Positions 25,010-34,491 are shown, counted from the stretch's first letter. The stretch is DNA of 64,000 nt from Cyanobium sp. Morenito 9A2 (GCF_024345575.1 NZ_JAGQBJ010000012.1:1-64000); one strand, 5' to 3'. The notes: generated from the sequence alone by a model not told the origin. Numbers and translations: made by a program.

Positions 25010-25971
25010 GGGCCAGGCAGCCATGCCACCTCACCGCAAGGCCGACGCCTGCGCCTGGGTGGTCACGTTTGTGAGTTGGTCCAACCCACCAGCACCGCCA
25101 CGGCGGCATCCGATTCGTGACGCCCCACCAGCGTCAGCGTGGCCAGGCCGACGAGATCTGTCTCCGCCGGGCCCCTGCCGACGAGCTAGCTCGCCAGCGC
25201 TACCCCCGTCGTTGGACACGATGGTCCCGCTGGCGCTGTCAGGCCGAGGTGATCTGGTTCAATCCACCACGTCCTGTCATTGACGCCGAACCAGGCTCGT
25301 AGGCCATGGTCCCCTGATGAACAACAGGGGCATCAACGTCTTTGGCAGGGGGGGCAGGATGGGCAGGGCCTCAACTACAGAGCTGTGACACCGCTTTGGG
25401 CTGTGTAGTTTCGCTTGCCCAGGTCCCATTGCTTCCGGTAAGCCTGCGGCTGGGGCCTGGAAGGTTCAAGCTCGGCCTGGGCAGGAAGCTTCTCCTCCTT
25501 GGGAGCTGCCTTCGGCGAGAGACGGGCGTTTTGTTTCTCCAGCTGGAACAGCTGTTTGGCTTCTTCGACCTGCATCCCTTCCTGCGGCTGACGTCAGCGG
25601 TGGAGGGTCGGGTCGGTCGGCTTGGATCGCGCCGATGGCCCAGCAGCCATCGGCGACGCCCTTGCCCTGGGCGATCTGCTGCTTGGCTGTTTCGTTTCCT
25701 GGTGCATCCCAGGCCCAGCCGGGCTGGATGGGCGGGGTCCACGTCACTCCGATGACGCTTCCGCTCCCCTGGGGACCCCTGATCGCTGCCCACGACATCG
25801 GGGCAACCCAAGGTCCAGAGAGACCTTGCATCGAGTCGCCCATCCCGGCTGAGCATCGGCGCAACGGCGATGGGCAGATGGAACGGCAGTAGCCGATTCG
25901 CCCTGGCCTCGCCTGTGACGACCATGGAACATGGCACCGAACCCCTGGCTCAAGGGGCCTGGGTGCCCCGC
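25010..25971. other. Decayed accessory DNA, no intact gene
   Basis: On the minus strand coding-like fragments appear in shifted frames: IVSNDGGSAGELA then TDLVGLATLTLVGRHESDA near 25080-25230, and EEAKQLFQLEKQNARL near 25530-25560. None joins into a recognised protein. CCCCTG/CAGGGG at 25311-25330 forms a small hairpin. Copy 2 of the 19-bp IS-associated repeat is at 25790-25808. Confidence 0.45.
25790..25808 (+). repeat. 19-bp exact repeat, copy 2
   Basis: This copy is identical to 4891-4909 next to the IS3 remnant. No transposase reading frame accompanies it, so it may be the end of a deleted element copy. Confidence 0.5.
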
Positions 25972-27198
25972 TCAGACCAGGTTTCTACGCCTGGGATTCA
26001 AGAGCGCCACCAACGGCAGTCCTGCCAGACAGAGCACCCCCATCAGCGACCACAGGCCCACTGCGTGGCCCTGGCTGTCCAGCAGTTGACCGGCCAGGAG
26101 TGGCGCCAGGAAGGCACTGAGGGCGAAGCATTGTGAGAACAGGGCCATCGCCAGCCCTTGGTGCTCCGGTGGGGTGAGCTCCACCACAGCTTCGGTGGCG
26201 GTGGGCAGAAACGCCGCCTCCCCCAGGGCCAGGGGCAGCTGCGCCAGCAGAAGCACGGCGCCACTGGCCAGTCCCAGAGCGGAAAGCGCCAGCAGGGCAT
26301 TGCCCAGGGCAAAACAAACCAAGCTGAGTCCCAGGCCGAAGCGCACCGGCCGGTCCGCCAAGGTGCGCCCCACCGGCCACTGGAGCGCCAGCAGCAGAAT
26401 CAGTTGCAGCCCGATCAGCAGGCTGCCCAGCTGCTCGCCCATCGCCGGACGGCCCAGTCCGCCCCGGAGCAGGTCGAGGGGGAGGGCGCTCTGCAGCAGG
26501 GCCGGCATTGCCGTGGCCAGCACCGTTACCCCCAGCATGGGCAGCAGTGGTGTCCACCAGCGCTTCGCCCCAGCGATGCCTGCGGCAGCGGCCCGGGGTG
26601 GGGCCAGGGGCAGGGGGCGCAGGCCCAGCACCGCGATCAGCACCACCATGCAGATGATGTCGACCAGGTAGATGCCGCGCAGCTGGCCGAGCTGCGCGAG
26701 CAGCGCCCCCAGCAGTGCCCCGGTGGCGATCCCGGCGGCATCGGCGCTCCGGGCCAGGGCATACCCCCGGCTGGAGGGGAACGAGCCGCAACACTGCGCC
26801 ACGGCCAGCTCGATTGCGGGCCAGTAGAGCCCCATCGCCATCCCCAGCAGCAGCTGGCCGCGCAGGTAGCCGCCGAAGCCATCCGCCAGCACCAGCTGGG
26901 TGTCGGCCAAGAGCGAGAACAGGGCTGCGAGCTGCACCGGCACGGAGCCCTTGAGCCCCCGATCCAGCAGCCAGCCGCTCAGGAAGCGCCCCACGGTGCC
27001 GGCCAGGGCCGCTGCGGCCAGGCCGCGGCCCACACCGGTGGCCGAGACGTGCAACGCATGGAACACCATCGGCGTCAGGTAGAGCACCCCGCCCGCCCCC
27101 ACGCTCGCGATCATTCGGATCAGAGCGACTTCGCGCAGCGGCACGGGAAACTGGCACCACCAGGCCCTGGCCCTGGATTCCGCACGAGGCTGTGTCAA
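25972..27198 (-). CDS. Major facilitator superfamily transporter
   Basis: The 408-aa protein has about twelve hydrophobic helices in two halves. Typical loop features include a GRFLSGWLLDRGLKG segment between helices 2 and 3. The start is TTG at 27198, or an internal ATG about 28 residues later (MIASVGAGGVLYL), which would shorten a hydrophilic N-terminus. Substrate cannot be predicted; drug or metabolite efflux is common in this branch. Its start region overlaps the divergent hydrolase gene. Confidence 0.82.
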   Translation of the reverse strand: MTQPRAESRARAWWCQFPVPLREVALIRMIASVGAGGVLYLTPMVFHALHVSATGVGRGLAAAALAGTVGRFLSGWLLDRGLKGSVPVQLAALFSLLADTQLVLADGFGGYLRGQLLLGMAMGLYWPAIELAVAQCCGSFPSSRGYALARSADAAGIATGALLGALLAQLGQLRGIYLVDIICMVVLIAVLGLRPLPLAPPRAAAAGIAGAKRWWTPLLPMLGVTVLATAMPALLQSALPLDLLRGGLGRPAMGEQLGSLLIGLQLILLLALQWPVGRTLADRPVRFGLGLSLVCFALGNALLALSALGLASGAVLLLAQLPLALGEAAFLPTATEAVVELTPPEHQGLAMALFSQCFALSAFLAPLLAGQLLDSQGHAVGLWSLMGVLCLAGLPLVALLNPRRRNLV

Positions 27199-28760
27199 AC
27201 CGCTCCCGCTGGTTGTCGATGCTGCTCAGCAGTCTGCTGCTGGGGGGCGCCCCCGCTGGGGCTGCCGAGCAGCTCGACGTGCACCTCGACGGGCTCATTC
27301 TGCCCTTGGACCTCCGTCAGCTGGAGGACTGGAGCCGTTCCCCCACCAGCCCCCAGGGGGACCTGGGGGTGTGGATGACGGCGCTTGATGCGGGAAGCCG
27401 CGAGGACTTGGCGCGGTTGCTGCGGGCGCCGCTGCTACGCGATCGCAGCCTTGGCCAGCAATTGCTTCAGAGCTGGGCAGGACGCCAGGTGGTGGCGGAA
27501 GTGGGGGAGCTGATCAGCGCCGAGGGCGGCGGCAGCGGCGAACTGCTGCTCTCCTCGTTGCGGGAGCTCCTGCGGCGACAGGCGCAGGTGAATGTGCTCG
27601 ATCTCCTGCGGGCCGTGCCGGTGCAACGGCTGACGCTGCAGCTCGATGGCCTGATCAGTCTGGCGGACCGGTGGCGCCATCAGTTGCAGGAGCAGGGGCG
27701 GGCGATGGAACGGTTGCGGCAGTTGTCCCTGCCGCTGACGGTTTCGCCCGCCGAGGCGACCGCTGGCGGCCGGGTCGGTTCTGGGGACCTGGCGGATCGT
27801 CCCCCTGCCCCCGAGCGCCTGTCGTTGCCGGTGGCCCACCGGCCAGGTCCCCTCCCGTTGCTGCTTTGGCGCGCCCGGCCTGAGCGCCAGCGCCATTGGG
27901 TGTTGCTGATGCCCGGCCTGGGGGGCAGCGCTGAACAGTTGGACTGGCTGGGGGCCGAACTGGCGGCCAGGGGCTGGTCGGTGGTGGCCCTGGAGCACCC
28001 CGGCAGTGACGAAAAGGCCGTCAAAGAGTTGCTCGATGGCCGACGGCCCTTGCCGGGGGCAGAAACCCTGCCCGATCGGCTGGCGGATCTGGAGGCGGTG
28101 CTCGACGCTGAACGCAGCGGCCGGCTGCCCCGGCTTGGCGATTCGGTGGTGTTGATGGGCCATTCCCTTGGCGGACTCTCGGCACTGCTGGCGGCGGGGT
28201 TGCGCCCGGAACCGGGCCTGGGTCGCCGTTGCCAAAGGGCGCTTGATGCCATCCCTTTGATCAACCTTTCGCGGCTGTTGCAGTGTCAGCTGGAACAGGT
28301 CAACCTGCCCCCCGCCCGAACGAGCGTGCCGGTGGCTGGTGTGGTGGCCTTCAACGGTTTTGGCAGCCTGCTCTGGCCCCACAGGGGTCTGCAGCGCTTG
28401 AAGGTTCCTGTGCTGCTGCTGGGGGGCAGTCTCGATCTGGTCACACCACCGGTGACGGAGCAGCTGGATCTATTCCTGCCCGCCAACCACCCCCTCAGCC
28501 GTCTGGTGGTTGTCGATGGGGCCAGCCATTTCTCGCCCGTGCGTCTCCCCTCAAGGGAGCAGGCCCTGTTCAAGATCGGCGACGCCCTCGTAGGGGTGGA
28601 GCCCTTGCAGGCCCAGGCGCTGATGCTGCAGCTCACCACGGGTTTCCTCGCCGGACTTGATCAGGGCAGGGGCTTGCCCGCCCAGAAACTCCAACGGGAG
28701 CGTGTGACCGCCTACGTGCTCGATGCTGAGGCCGCCGAGCACTGGCGGCTGGGACCCTGA
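27192..28760 (+). CDS. Exported alpha/beta hydrolase with DUF1400 N-terminal domain
   Basis: The 522-aa product begins with a signal peptide (LSMLLSSLLLGGAPAGAAEQ). An all-helical DUF1400 domain follows (residues ~25-170, LDLRQLEDWSRS to VQRLTLQLDG), then an alpha/beta hydrolase with nucleophile elbow VVLMGHSLGGLSAL and a late His in DGASHFSPV. This architecture is typical of cyanobacterial periplasmic lipase or esterase-like proteins. The start is GTG 27192; an internal ATG at 27219 is possible. It is convergent with the ABC permease gene, with 3 nt between stops. Confidence 0.85.
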   Translation: MSNRSRWLSMLLSSLLLGGAPAGAAEQLDVHLDGLILPLDLRQLEDWSRSPTSPQGDLGVWMTALDAGSREDLARLLRAPLLRDRSLGQQLLQSWAGRQVVAEVGELISAEGGGSGELLLSSLRELLRRQAQVNVLDLLRAVPVQRLTLQLDGLISLADRWRHQLQEQGRAMERLRQLSLPLTVSPAEATAGGRVGSGDLADRPPAPERLSLPVAHRPGPLPLLLWRARPERQRHWVLLMPGLGGSAEQLDWLGAELAARGWSVVALEHPGSDEKAVKELLDGRRPLPGAETLPDRLADLEAVLDAERSGRLPRLGDSVVLMGHSLGGLSALLAAGLRPEPGLGRRCQRALDAIPLINLSRLLQCQLEQVNLPPARTSVPVAGVVAFNGFGSLLWPHRGLQRLKVPVLLLGGSLDLVTPPVTEQLDLFLPANHPLSRLVVVDGASHFSPVRLPSREQALFKIGDALVGVEPLQAQALMLQLTTGFLAGLDQGRGLPAQKLQRERVTAYVLDAEAAEHWRLGP

Positions 28761-28763
28761 GGC

Positions 28764-29783
28764 TCAGAAGCGGATGCGTGGATCCAGCAGCGCCACGAGC
28801 ACATCCACCGTCACGCTCACAAGCACCACCAGGGCCGCCACCACCACCACGATCCCTTGCACGAGGTTGTAGTCGCGCTGGCTGATCGCCTCCTGCAGCC
28901 GGAAGGCAATACCAGGCCAGGAGAAGGTGACCTCGATCAGCAGCGCCCCACCGATGAGCGAGGCCACGGTGATGCCGGTGATCGTGAGCACGGGCAGCAG
29001 GGCGTTGGGCAGGGCATGGCGCAGCACCACCTGCCGTTCGCCGATCCCCCGGCTGCGGGCCGCCTCCACATAGTCGGAGCGCAGGGCGCGGCGCAGATTC
29101 AGGCGCAGGGCGTTGTCAAAGATGCCGCTGAGCAGCAGACCGAGGGTGGCCGCCGGCAACACCAGGTGGCGCAGGCTGCCGAGCAGTTGTTGGCTGTTGC
29201 CCGCCAGCAGGCTGTCGAGCAGGTAGAAGCCCGTGCCGCCCGGGGGCATCAGGGTGGGAGGGAAGCGGCCGCCCACGGGAAACCACCCCAGACCGACCGC
29301 AAAGATCAGCTGGACCACCATCGCCGCCCAGAAGGGGGGTAGGGCGTAGGTGCCGATGCCATACAGCCGCCCGGCCAGGTCGAGCTTGCCTTCGGGCCTC
29401 GCGATGCCGCTGAACCCAGCCGCCAGCCCCAGGACCGCCGCGATCAGCAGCGCCACCACCCCCAGCTCCAGGCTGGCGGGCAAGCTCTGGCGAATCACCT
29501 CGGCCACAGGGGTCTGGTTCGTGAGTGATTCGCCCAGGTTTCCCCGCACCAGATCGTTGAGGAAATGGCCGTACTGCACCAACAAGGGCTGATCGAGACC
29601 GAGCTGCTGGCGCAGGGCGGCGCGGGCCGCCTCCGGGGCGCGGGTGCCCAGCAGGGCGTCGATGGGATCCCCCGGCGCCACCCGCAGCAGCAGGAACACC
29701 AGACTGGCGATCAACCACAGCATGATCGGCGCCAGGGCCAGGCGGGCACCCACGTAGCGCACGAGCTCCCGGCGGCGGCTCAT
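28764..29783 (-). CDS. Peptide/nickel-type ABC transporter permease (DppB/OppB family)
   Basis: The 339-aa inner-membrane protein has the N-terminal helix and DppB signature (LRVAPGDPIDALLGTRAPE) and six helices. The cytoplasmic EAA loop is YVEAARSRGIGERQVVLRHA. It forms the pore for uptake of oligopeptides or similar substrates with a second permease and ATPases not present here. Its ATGA start overlaps the stop of the upstream substrate-binding protein gene. Confidence 0.9.
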   Translation of the reverse strand: MSRRRELVRYVGARLALAPIMLWLIASLVFLLLRVAPGDPIDALLGTRAPEAARAALRQQLGLDQPLLVQYGHFLNDLVRGNLGESLTNQTPVAEVIRQSLPASLELGVVALLIAAVLGLAAGFSGIARPEGKLDLAGRLYGIGTYALPPFWAAMVVQLIFAVGLGWFPVGGRFPPTLMPPGGTGFYLLDSLLAGNSQQLLGSLRHLVLPAATLGLLLSGIFDNALRLNLRRALRSDYVEAARSRGIGERQVVLRHALPNALLPVLTITGITVASLIGGALLIEVTFSWPGIAFRLQEAISQRDYNLVQGIVVVVAALVVLVSVTVDVLVALLDPRIRF

Positions 29784-31372
29784 GGCTTGGGGCCTCCCAT
29801 TCGCTGTTGGCGCAGGCGGCTCAGCACCACTCGGCCGGAGCCATCGAAGGCGGGCTTGCTGATGGTCGGCCGGCTCCAGGCCCGTGGCGCCACGAGCCAG
29901 ACCGGCAGGTAGGGCACCGCCGCGGCCGCCTCGGCCTGGATCGCATGGATCAGGGCCAGCCGCTCTGGCCCTGAGATCCCTTCGCTGCGCCGCAGATCGG
30001 CCTCCAGGCCGGGGCGGGTCCAGAAACTGCCGCTGGCGGCACTGGGCCCTTTGAGGCAGTGGTTGCCCTGGGCCTGGTCACAGCCCAGCAGGGGGGTCAG
30101 GTAGTTGCCGGCATCGGGGAAATCTCCCATCCAATCCAGCAGGATCAACGGGAAGGCCCCATCCCCCAGCTGGCGGTAGGCGGTGGTGGCCTCCATGCCT
30201 GTGATCTCCAGGCGGACGCAATCGCCCAGGTCCCGTTGCAGCTGGGCCTGCCAGGTGAGCGCGAAGAGGCGATCGGAGGGGACGTTGGAGCGAAAGGTGA
30301 GCGGCAGCTCAAGGGTGCGGCCGCGGCAGTAACCCGCCTGGCTGAAGAGCCGGCGGGCGGCGGCCGGGTCGTAATCGGGCCAGGCCCGGGGGCTGGAGCC
30401 TTTCAAGCTGGGCGGCACCAGGTCGCGCAGGGGGACGCGCAGCCCCCGGCTGACGCGTTCACTGATCAGGTGCCGGTCGAGGCTCAGGGCCACGGCCCGC
30501 CGCAGTGTGAGCCTGTTGAGGGGGGGCTGGTCGGTGAGCAGGCTGAGGTAGCCGATCTCCAGGGCTGGTCCCACCCCCTCGTTCAGTTGGCCCTGCGCAG
30601 CGGCCTGGTGCAGGGCCTGTTGCTGGTCCCCATCGAGGCTGGTGGAGAGCAGCACATCCACTTCACCGCTGCGCAGGGCCCCGTAAAGGGCGGTGGAGTT
30701 GGCAAGGCTGACTAAATCAAGGCCGCTGTTGGCGGGACGTTCGCTCCAGTAGCGATCAAACGGCTCCAGCCGCTGCTGCTGATCGTTGGCGCTGGTCAGT
30801 CGGTAGGGGCCGGTGCCGATGAAGCGGTCGTTGAGAAAGCGCTTGCCGTAGGCCCGATAGGCCGCAGGGGAGAGGGGGGTGAGGTTGACGGCGCTGAGCA
30901 GCTCCGGCAGGGCCGCGAACGGTCGTCTCAGTCGCAGTTCCAGTTCGTAGGGGCCGCTGGCGCGCACGGCGCTGAGCCGATCCCCCACCAGGTAGCTGAG
31001 CTTGCCGATCGCCATGAACCGCTGGAGCGTGAACACCATGGCGGCGGCATCGAAGCGGCTGCCGTCGTGGAAATGCACGCCCTGGCGGAGGGGCACCCAG
31101 GCGGTGAGTCGATCGGCACTCAGCCGGGGCAGGGCCGTGGCCAGCCGAGGCACGATCTGGCCCTGTTCATCGATCGCGTACAGGGGGTCACCCAGGGCGC
31201 TCAGCAGCTGCATGGCCCCGAAGCTGTAGGCCTGGGCCGGATCCACCGAGTCGATGCGGTTCTTGCTGGCTACCACCAGGCGGCCGGATTGACGCGGAAT
31301 CTGGCAGGCGGCCAAGGGAAGGAGAAGCGCCCCGGTGAGGGCGATTTGGGCCAGCCTGTTCAGCGCGCGCAA
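29780..31372 (-). CDS. ABC transporter substrate-binding lipoprotein (SBP family 5)
   Basis: This roughly 530-aa protein has a lipoprotein signal ending LLLPLAAC and the family-5 fold (NRIDSVDPAQAYSFGAM, VHFHDGSRFDAAAMVFTLQ, PPSLKGSSPRAWPDYDPAAA). It would capture peptides or related oligomers for the permease encoded downstream, with which it overlaps by 4 nt. The open frame reaches 31531, but the extra 53 residues are non-native-looking and overlap the 67-aa gene before it. A TTG at 31372 directly precedes the signal peptide and starts 26 nt after that gene ends. Confidence 0.85.
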   Translation of the reverse strand: MRALNRLAQIALTGALLLPLAACQIPRQSGRLVVASKNRIDSVDPAQAYSFGAMQLLSALGDPLYAIDEQGQIVPRLATALPRLSADRLTAWVPLRQGVHFHDGSRFDAAAMVFTLQRFMAIGKLSYLVGDRLSAVRASGPYELELRLRRPFAALPELLSAVNLTPLSPAAYRAYGKRFLNDRFIGTGPYRLTSANDQQQRLEPFDRYWSERPANSGLDLVSLANSTALYGALRSGEVDVLLSTSLDGDQQQALHQAAAQGQLNEGVGPALEIGYLSLLTDQPPLNRLTLRRAVALSLDRHLISERVSRGLRVPLRDLVPPSLKGSSPRAWPDYDPAAARRLFSQAGYCRGRTLELPLTFRSNVPSDRLFALTWQAQLQRDLGDCVRLEITGMEATTAYRQLGDGAFPLILLDWMGDFPDAGNYLTPLLGCDQAQGNHCLKGPSAASGSFWTRPGLEADLRRSEGISGPERLALIHAIQAEAAAAVPYLPVWLVAPRAWSRPTISKPAFDGSGRVVLSRLRQQRMGGPKP

Positions 31373-31397
31373 GCCCGTAGGTTCAGCAGCCTGCCAT

Positions 31398-31601
31398 TCA
31401 AGACCGCTGCAGGCTGCGGCGGGGCAGTGGATGGCGTTCGTTGGCCACCTGCTGGAGGGAGATTTCAAAGACGGGCGATCCGTGGGGTGCCAGGGGCCAG
31501 GCGCGCACCCAGCAACGTTCCTCCCTGTCATCGACTCCGATCACCTGATACAGCTGTTCGTCAGTTTGGAGACGGATGCAATCGCCTTGGTGAAGTGTCA
31601 T
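31398..31601 (-). CDS. Small conserved-type cyanobacterial protein, 67 aa
   Basis: The product begins MTLHQGDCIRLQTDEQLYQV and includes RCWVRAWPLAPHGSPVFEIS, a compact beta-rich SH3-like pattern common among short cyanobacterial hypothetical proteins. The start at 31601 avoids a proline-rich non-coding extension. It lies directly upstream of the peptide-binding protein gene. No function known. Confidence 0.6.
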   Translation of the reverse strand: MTLHQGDCIRLQTDEQLYQVIGVDDREERCWVRAWPLAPHGSPVFEISLQQVANERHPLPRRSLQRS

Positions 31602-31771
31602 AGGGGCGGCTTCGCTCGAAAAGAGTTGGTTGGGATTCAGGGGTGGAGAGAAGAGGTGCGTGAGGCCAGGGCTGCTGGGCTGGTGCCTGGATGGGGGTGG
31701 GTGCCGATCGCTGGGAGCTGATGGTTGACCCGATGGAGCGAGCAAACTCTTAAGGATTCCTTCCATCTTGG

Positions 31772-31805
31772 CCCACCAGCAGGGGCCATGGCCCCTGCTG
31801 GTGGG
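31772..31805. terminator. Perfect 34-bp palindrome downstream of hom
   Basis: CCCACCAGCAGGGGCC (31772-31787) and its exact reverse complement (31790-31805) are separated by only AT. It starts 5 nt beyond the hom stop codon. TTTT follows on the plus strand, whereas hom is on the minus strand, so for hom it would act as a GC stem without U-tail. It could be a bidirectional terminator. Confidence 0.6.
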
Positions 31806-31810
31806 TTTTG

Positions 31811-33115
31811 TCAGAGAGTCCTGAGCGTTGCGGCCACTGTCTGCACCTCAGGCAGATCAGCGATGGCGGCCAGGGCGGCCCGGAAGCTGGCCTCACTCAC
31901 CTCGTGGGTGATCACCACGATTTCAGCGGCCCCGCCGGAGGTCTCGAACTGCACGATCGACTGGATCGACACCTGCTCACGGCCGAAACAGGTGCCGATC
32001 CGGCCGATCACCCCCGCCTCGTCGGTGGTCTCCAGGCGCACGTAGTTGCGGTGCTGGGTGAGGCCGCTCTCCACCAGCCGGCATTGGCGCCAGCTGCCGG
32101 CCGCCAGGAGCGGGTCAAGGGCGCCGTTCGCTCCGGCGGCCTGGCGGATGCCGGCGATGTTCAAGATGTCGGCCACCACCGCCGAAGACGTGGGCCCGGC
32201 GCCGGCGCCGGGTCCGTAGAACATCACCTGGCCCACGGGCTCGCCCTCCACCAGGATCGCGTTGTTCACCCCGTGGACCCCCGCCAGGGGGTGGTCTTTG
32301 GGCAGCAGGGTGGGGTGCACCCGCACATCCAGCTGCTCGGTGCCATCGGGGTCGCTGCCCAGGTGCTCGGCCACCGCCAGCAGCTTGACGACGAACCCCA
32401 GCTGGGCGGCGTAGTCGACGTCGCGGGCCTCCAGGCGGCTGATCCCTTCGGTGGGGATGGCGCTGCGCTCAATGCTGCCCCCATAGGCCAGGGTGGCCAG
32501 GATCGAGATCTTGTCGGCGGCATCGCCCCCTTCCACATCCGCAGCGGGATCGGCCTCGGCGTAGCCCAGCCGCTGGGCCTCGGCCAGCACATCGCCATAG
32601 GCGGCCCCTTCGGAGGCCATGCGGCTGAGGATGTAGTTGGTGGTGCCGTTGATGATCCCGCTCACGCGCTGAATCCTGTTGGCTCCCAGGGATTGCTTCA
32701 ACGGTTCGATGATCGGGATGCCCCCGCCCACGGCCGCCTCGATCAACACATAGACCCCCCGGGCGGCGGCGGCGGCGGCGATCTCCTGGCCGTAGCGGGC
32801 GATCACGGCCTTGTTGGCGGTGACCACAGGCTTGCCCGCGGCAATCGCCCGCAGGATCAGGCTGCGGGCCGGCTCAAGCCCCCCGATCACCTCCACCACG
32901 ATGTCCACGGCCGGATCGTCCACCACCGCCTCGGGGTCGGTGGTGAGCAGGTGATCGGCGAGGGCCACCGGGCGGGGCCGCGACACATCACGCACCGCCA
33001 CCCGGCGCAACTCCAGCTGGCCCACCAGGGGATGGCGCCCTGAGGGGTTGGACAGGATGTCGGCCACACCGGCTCCGACCGTGCCCAGACCGAGCAATCC
33101 GACGCCGATGGTCAT
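31811..33115 (-). CDS. hom: Homoserine dehydrogenase
   Basis: The enzyme reduces aspartate semialdehyde to homoserine for threonine and methionine synthesis. The 434-aa protein has the NAD(P) Rossmann motif GLLGLGTVGAGVADIL, the catalytic region (YILSRMASEGAAYGDVLAEA, GYAEADPAADVEGGDAADK) and a C-terminal ACT domain (VRLETTDEAGVIGRIGTCF) for threonine feedback control. Length is standard for the monofunctional enzyme. It is followed by the 34-bp palindrome and preceded by sufE. Confidence 0.95.
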   Translation of the reverse strand: MTIGVGLLGLGTVGAGVADILSNPSGRHPLVGQLELRRVAVRDVSRPRPVALADHLLTTDPEAVVDDPAVDIVVEVIGGLEPARSLILRAIAAGKPVVTANKAVIARYGQEIAAAAAARGVYVLIEAAVGGGIPIIEPLKQSLGANRIQRVSGIINGTTNYILSRMASEGAAYGDVLAEAQRLGYAEADPAADVEGGDAADKISILATLAYGGSIERSAIPTEGISRLEARDVDYAAQLGFVVKLLAVAEHLGSDPDGTEQLDVRVHPTLLPKDHPLAGVHGVNNAILVEGEPVGQVMFYGPGAGAGPTSSAVVADILNIAGIRQAAGANGALDPLLAAGSWRQCRLVESGLTQHRNYVRLETTDEAGVIGRIGTCFGREQVSIQSIVQFETSGGAAEIVVITHEVSEASFRAALAAIADLPEVQTVAATLRTL

Positions 33116-33157
33116 GCCGTTGGACCCCGCAAACCCCTGATCCTAGAAATCCCCTGG

Positions 33158-33580
33158 TCAGGCAGCTGGCTCTAGGCCACGGGCCTGGGCCTGCATCGCC
33201 TTGAGGATGTTCAGAAAGCCATTGGCTCGGGAGGGCGTGAGGCTGGCCTGGAGCCCGGTGTCGGCCAGAAACGCCGCATCGATCGCCGCCGCTTCGCTGG
33301 GGCTGAGCCCCTCAAGTCCTTCGATCAGCAGGGCCAGCAGACCCTTGGTGATCTGGGCATCGGAATCCCCTTGCCAGTGCAGGCGGCCCTCCACAAGTTG
33401 CGCCACCACGTACACCTGGGAGACGCAGCCGCGCACCTTGAAGACGTCCTGGCGCAGCTCCTCGGGGAAGGGGGCGAGCTTGCGCGCCAACCAGAGCACG
33501 TATTCGTAGCGGCGCTTCGGGTCACTGGTGCCCCGGAGCCGGGTCACGATCCGATCGAGCGCCTCACTGCCGGTGGCCAT
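33158..33580 (-). CDS. sufE: SufE-like cysteine desulfurase activator
   Basis: The 140-aa protein accepts sulfur from the SufS cysteine desulfurase for Fe-S cluster assembly. The persulfide-carrying Cys is in VFKVRGCVSQVYVV (about residue 52). The opening IVTRLRGTSDPKRRYEYVLWL is typical. A GTG directly before the ATG (33583) is an alternative start. Confidence 0.9.
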   Translation of the reverse strand: MATGSEALDRIVTRLRGTSDPKRRYEYVLWLARKLAPFPEELRQDVFKVRGCVSQVYVVAQLVEGRLHWQGDSDAQITKGLLALLIEGLEGLSPSEAAAIDAAFLADTGLQASLTPSRANGFLNILKAMQAQARGLEPAA

Positions 33581-33588
33581 CACTCCAC

Positions 33589-34170
33589 TCAGGTGCGGGG
33601 GCCGCGCCGCGCGAGCCGCTCGGCCGCCAGCACGCCCCCCAGGCCGCCCAAGCTACCGAGCAGCAGCAGGCCGTGCAGGGGCGTGAGGCCGAAGGGAGCG
33701 TTAGCGGGGCTGGACTGCTGGCTCAGGCGGTCCAGCTGGGCCGTGCCTGTGGTCACGGGCAGCTCGAGGTAGTCGCGGTGGCCGGGGCCGCCGTCCACCT
33801 GAACTTCCCAGGTGCCGTTGGCTCCTTTGGGCAACGCGAAACTGAGGCGGCCACTGCCGTCGGTGCGGCCCACCTCGATGGCCGGACCCCCACCGGGGGG
33901 CACCAGGCGCACCAGGGCGTTGGCGGTGGGGTCACCGCTCGAGAAGTGGCTTTGCAAGGTGAGCCCATCGCGCACCGACTGCAGGCGCTCGAGGCTGCTT
34001 TCAATTGCGTGGGCTCGGGCTGCCCCGCCGTCGAGGCCACTAGCCATGGTGACCGTCAGGGCCAGGCCACCCCAGAGGCCTGAGCTCCACAGGCTGCCTG
34101 CAAGGCCACCGGCGTAGGGAGAGCCGACGCGAAGCGACGATGATCCAGCTGGTAGAAAACGATGGGCCAT
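33589..34170 (-). CDS. Membrane-anchored carboxypeptidase-regulatory-like domain protein
   Basis: The 193-aa protein has an N-terminal hydrophobic segment (LWGGLALTVTMASG), a beta-sandwich extracytoplasmic region with ALVRLVPPGGGPAIEVGR and GRLSFALPKGANGTWEVQV, and a C-terminal helix (LHGLLLLGSLGGLGGVLAAE) with basic tail. This arrangement resembles the NikL-type accessory component of nickel ECF transporters, but the partners are not here. The start at 34170 omits an 86-residue open stretch with no protein character. Confidence 0.6.
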   Translation of the reverse strand: MAHRFLPAGSSSLRVGSPYAGGLAGSLWSSGLWGGLALTVTMASGLDGGAARAHAIESSLERLQSVRDGLTLQSHFSSGDPTANALVRLVPPGGGPAIEVGRTDGSGRLSFALPKGANGTWEVQVDGGPGHRDYLELPVTTGTAQLDRLSQQSSPANAPFGLTPLHGLLLLGSLGGLGGVLAAERLARRGPRT

Positions 34171-34211
34171 CGGAGGGCTGTCGCGCTTCGGTGATCCAGT
34201 CAAGCGCAGGC

Positions 34212-34397
34212 TCAGGAGGCGGACCAACGGCCGCTGCTGCCTTGGCCAGCCTGGACCATCCGCACCATCGAGCTGACCATCAGCGAGAGCGCTTCGCTGG
34301 TTTGATCGCGATGGCGCAATTCGGCGGCGATCACCCGATCGGCGGCGGAACCTTTGCCGCTGATCGCGGTGGAGGTGCGGGCGGCCGGGGAAAGCAT
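34212..34397 (-). CDS. Small hypothetical protein, 61 aa
   Basis: The product starts MLSPAARTSTAISGKGSAAD and is mainly helical (ALSLMVSSMVRMVQAG) without a membrane segment. The longer open frame to 34550 runs antisense to no gene but lacks protein character. It lies between the folate enzyme and the NikL-like gene on the same strand. Function unknown. Confidence 0.5.
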   Translation of the reverse strand: MLSPAARTSTAISGKGSAADRVIAAELRHRDQTSEALSLMVSSMVRMVQAGQGSSGRWSAS

Positions 34398-34491
34398 CTG
34401 ACCGACCGATGGTGATTCCACAGAGCAAGCCTTGCGCGCAGACAAGATCTTGGCAAATGAGCGATCCAAACGCTCGTGGGGGAGCAAGCCC

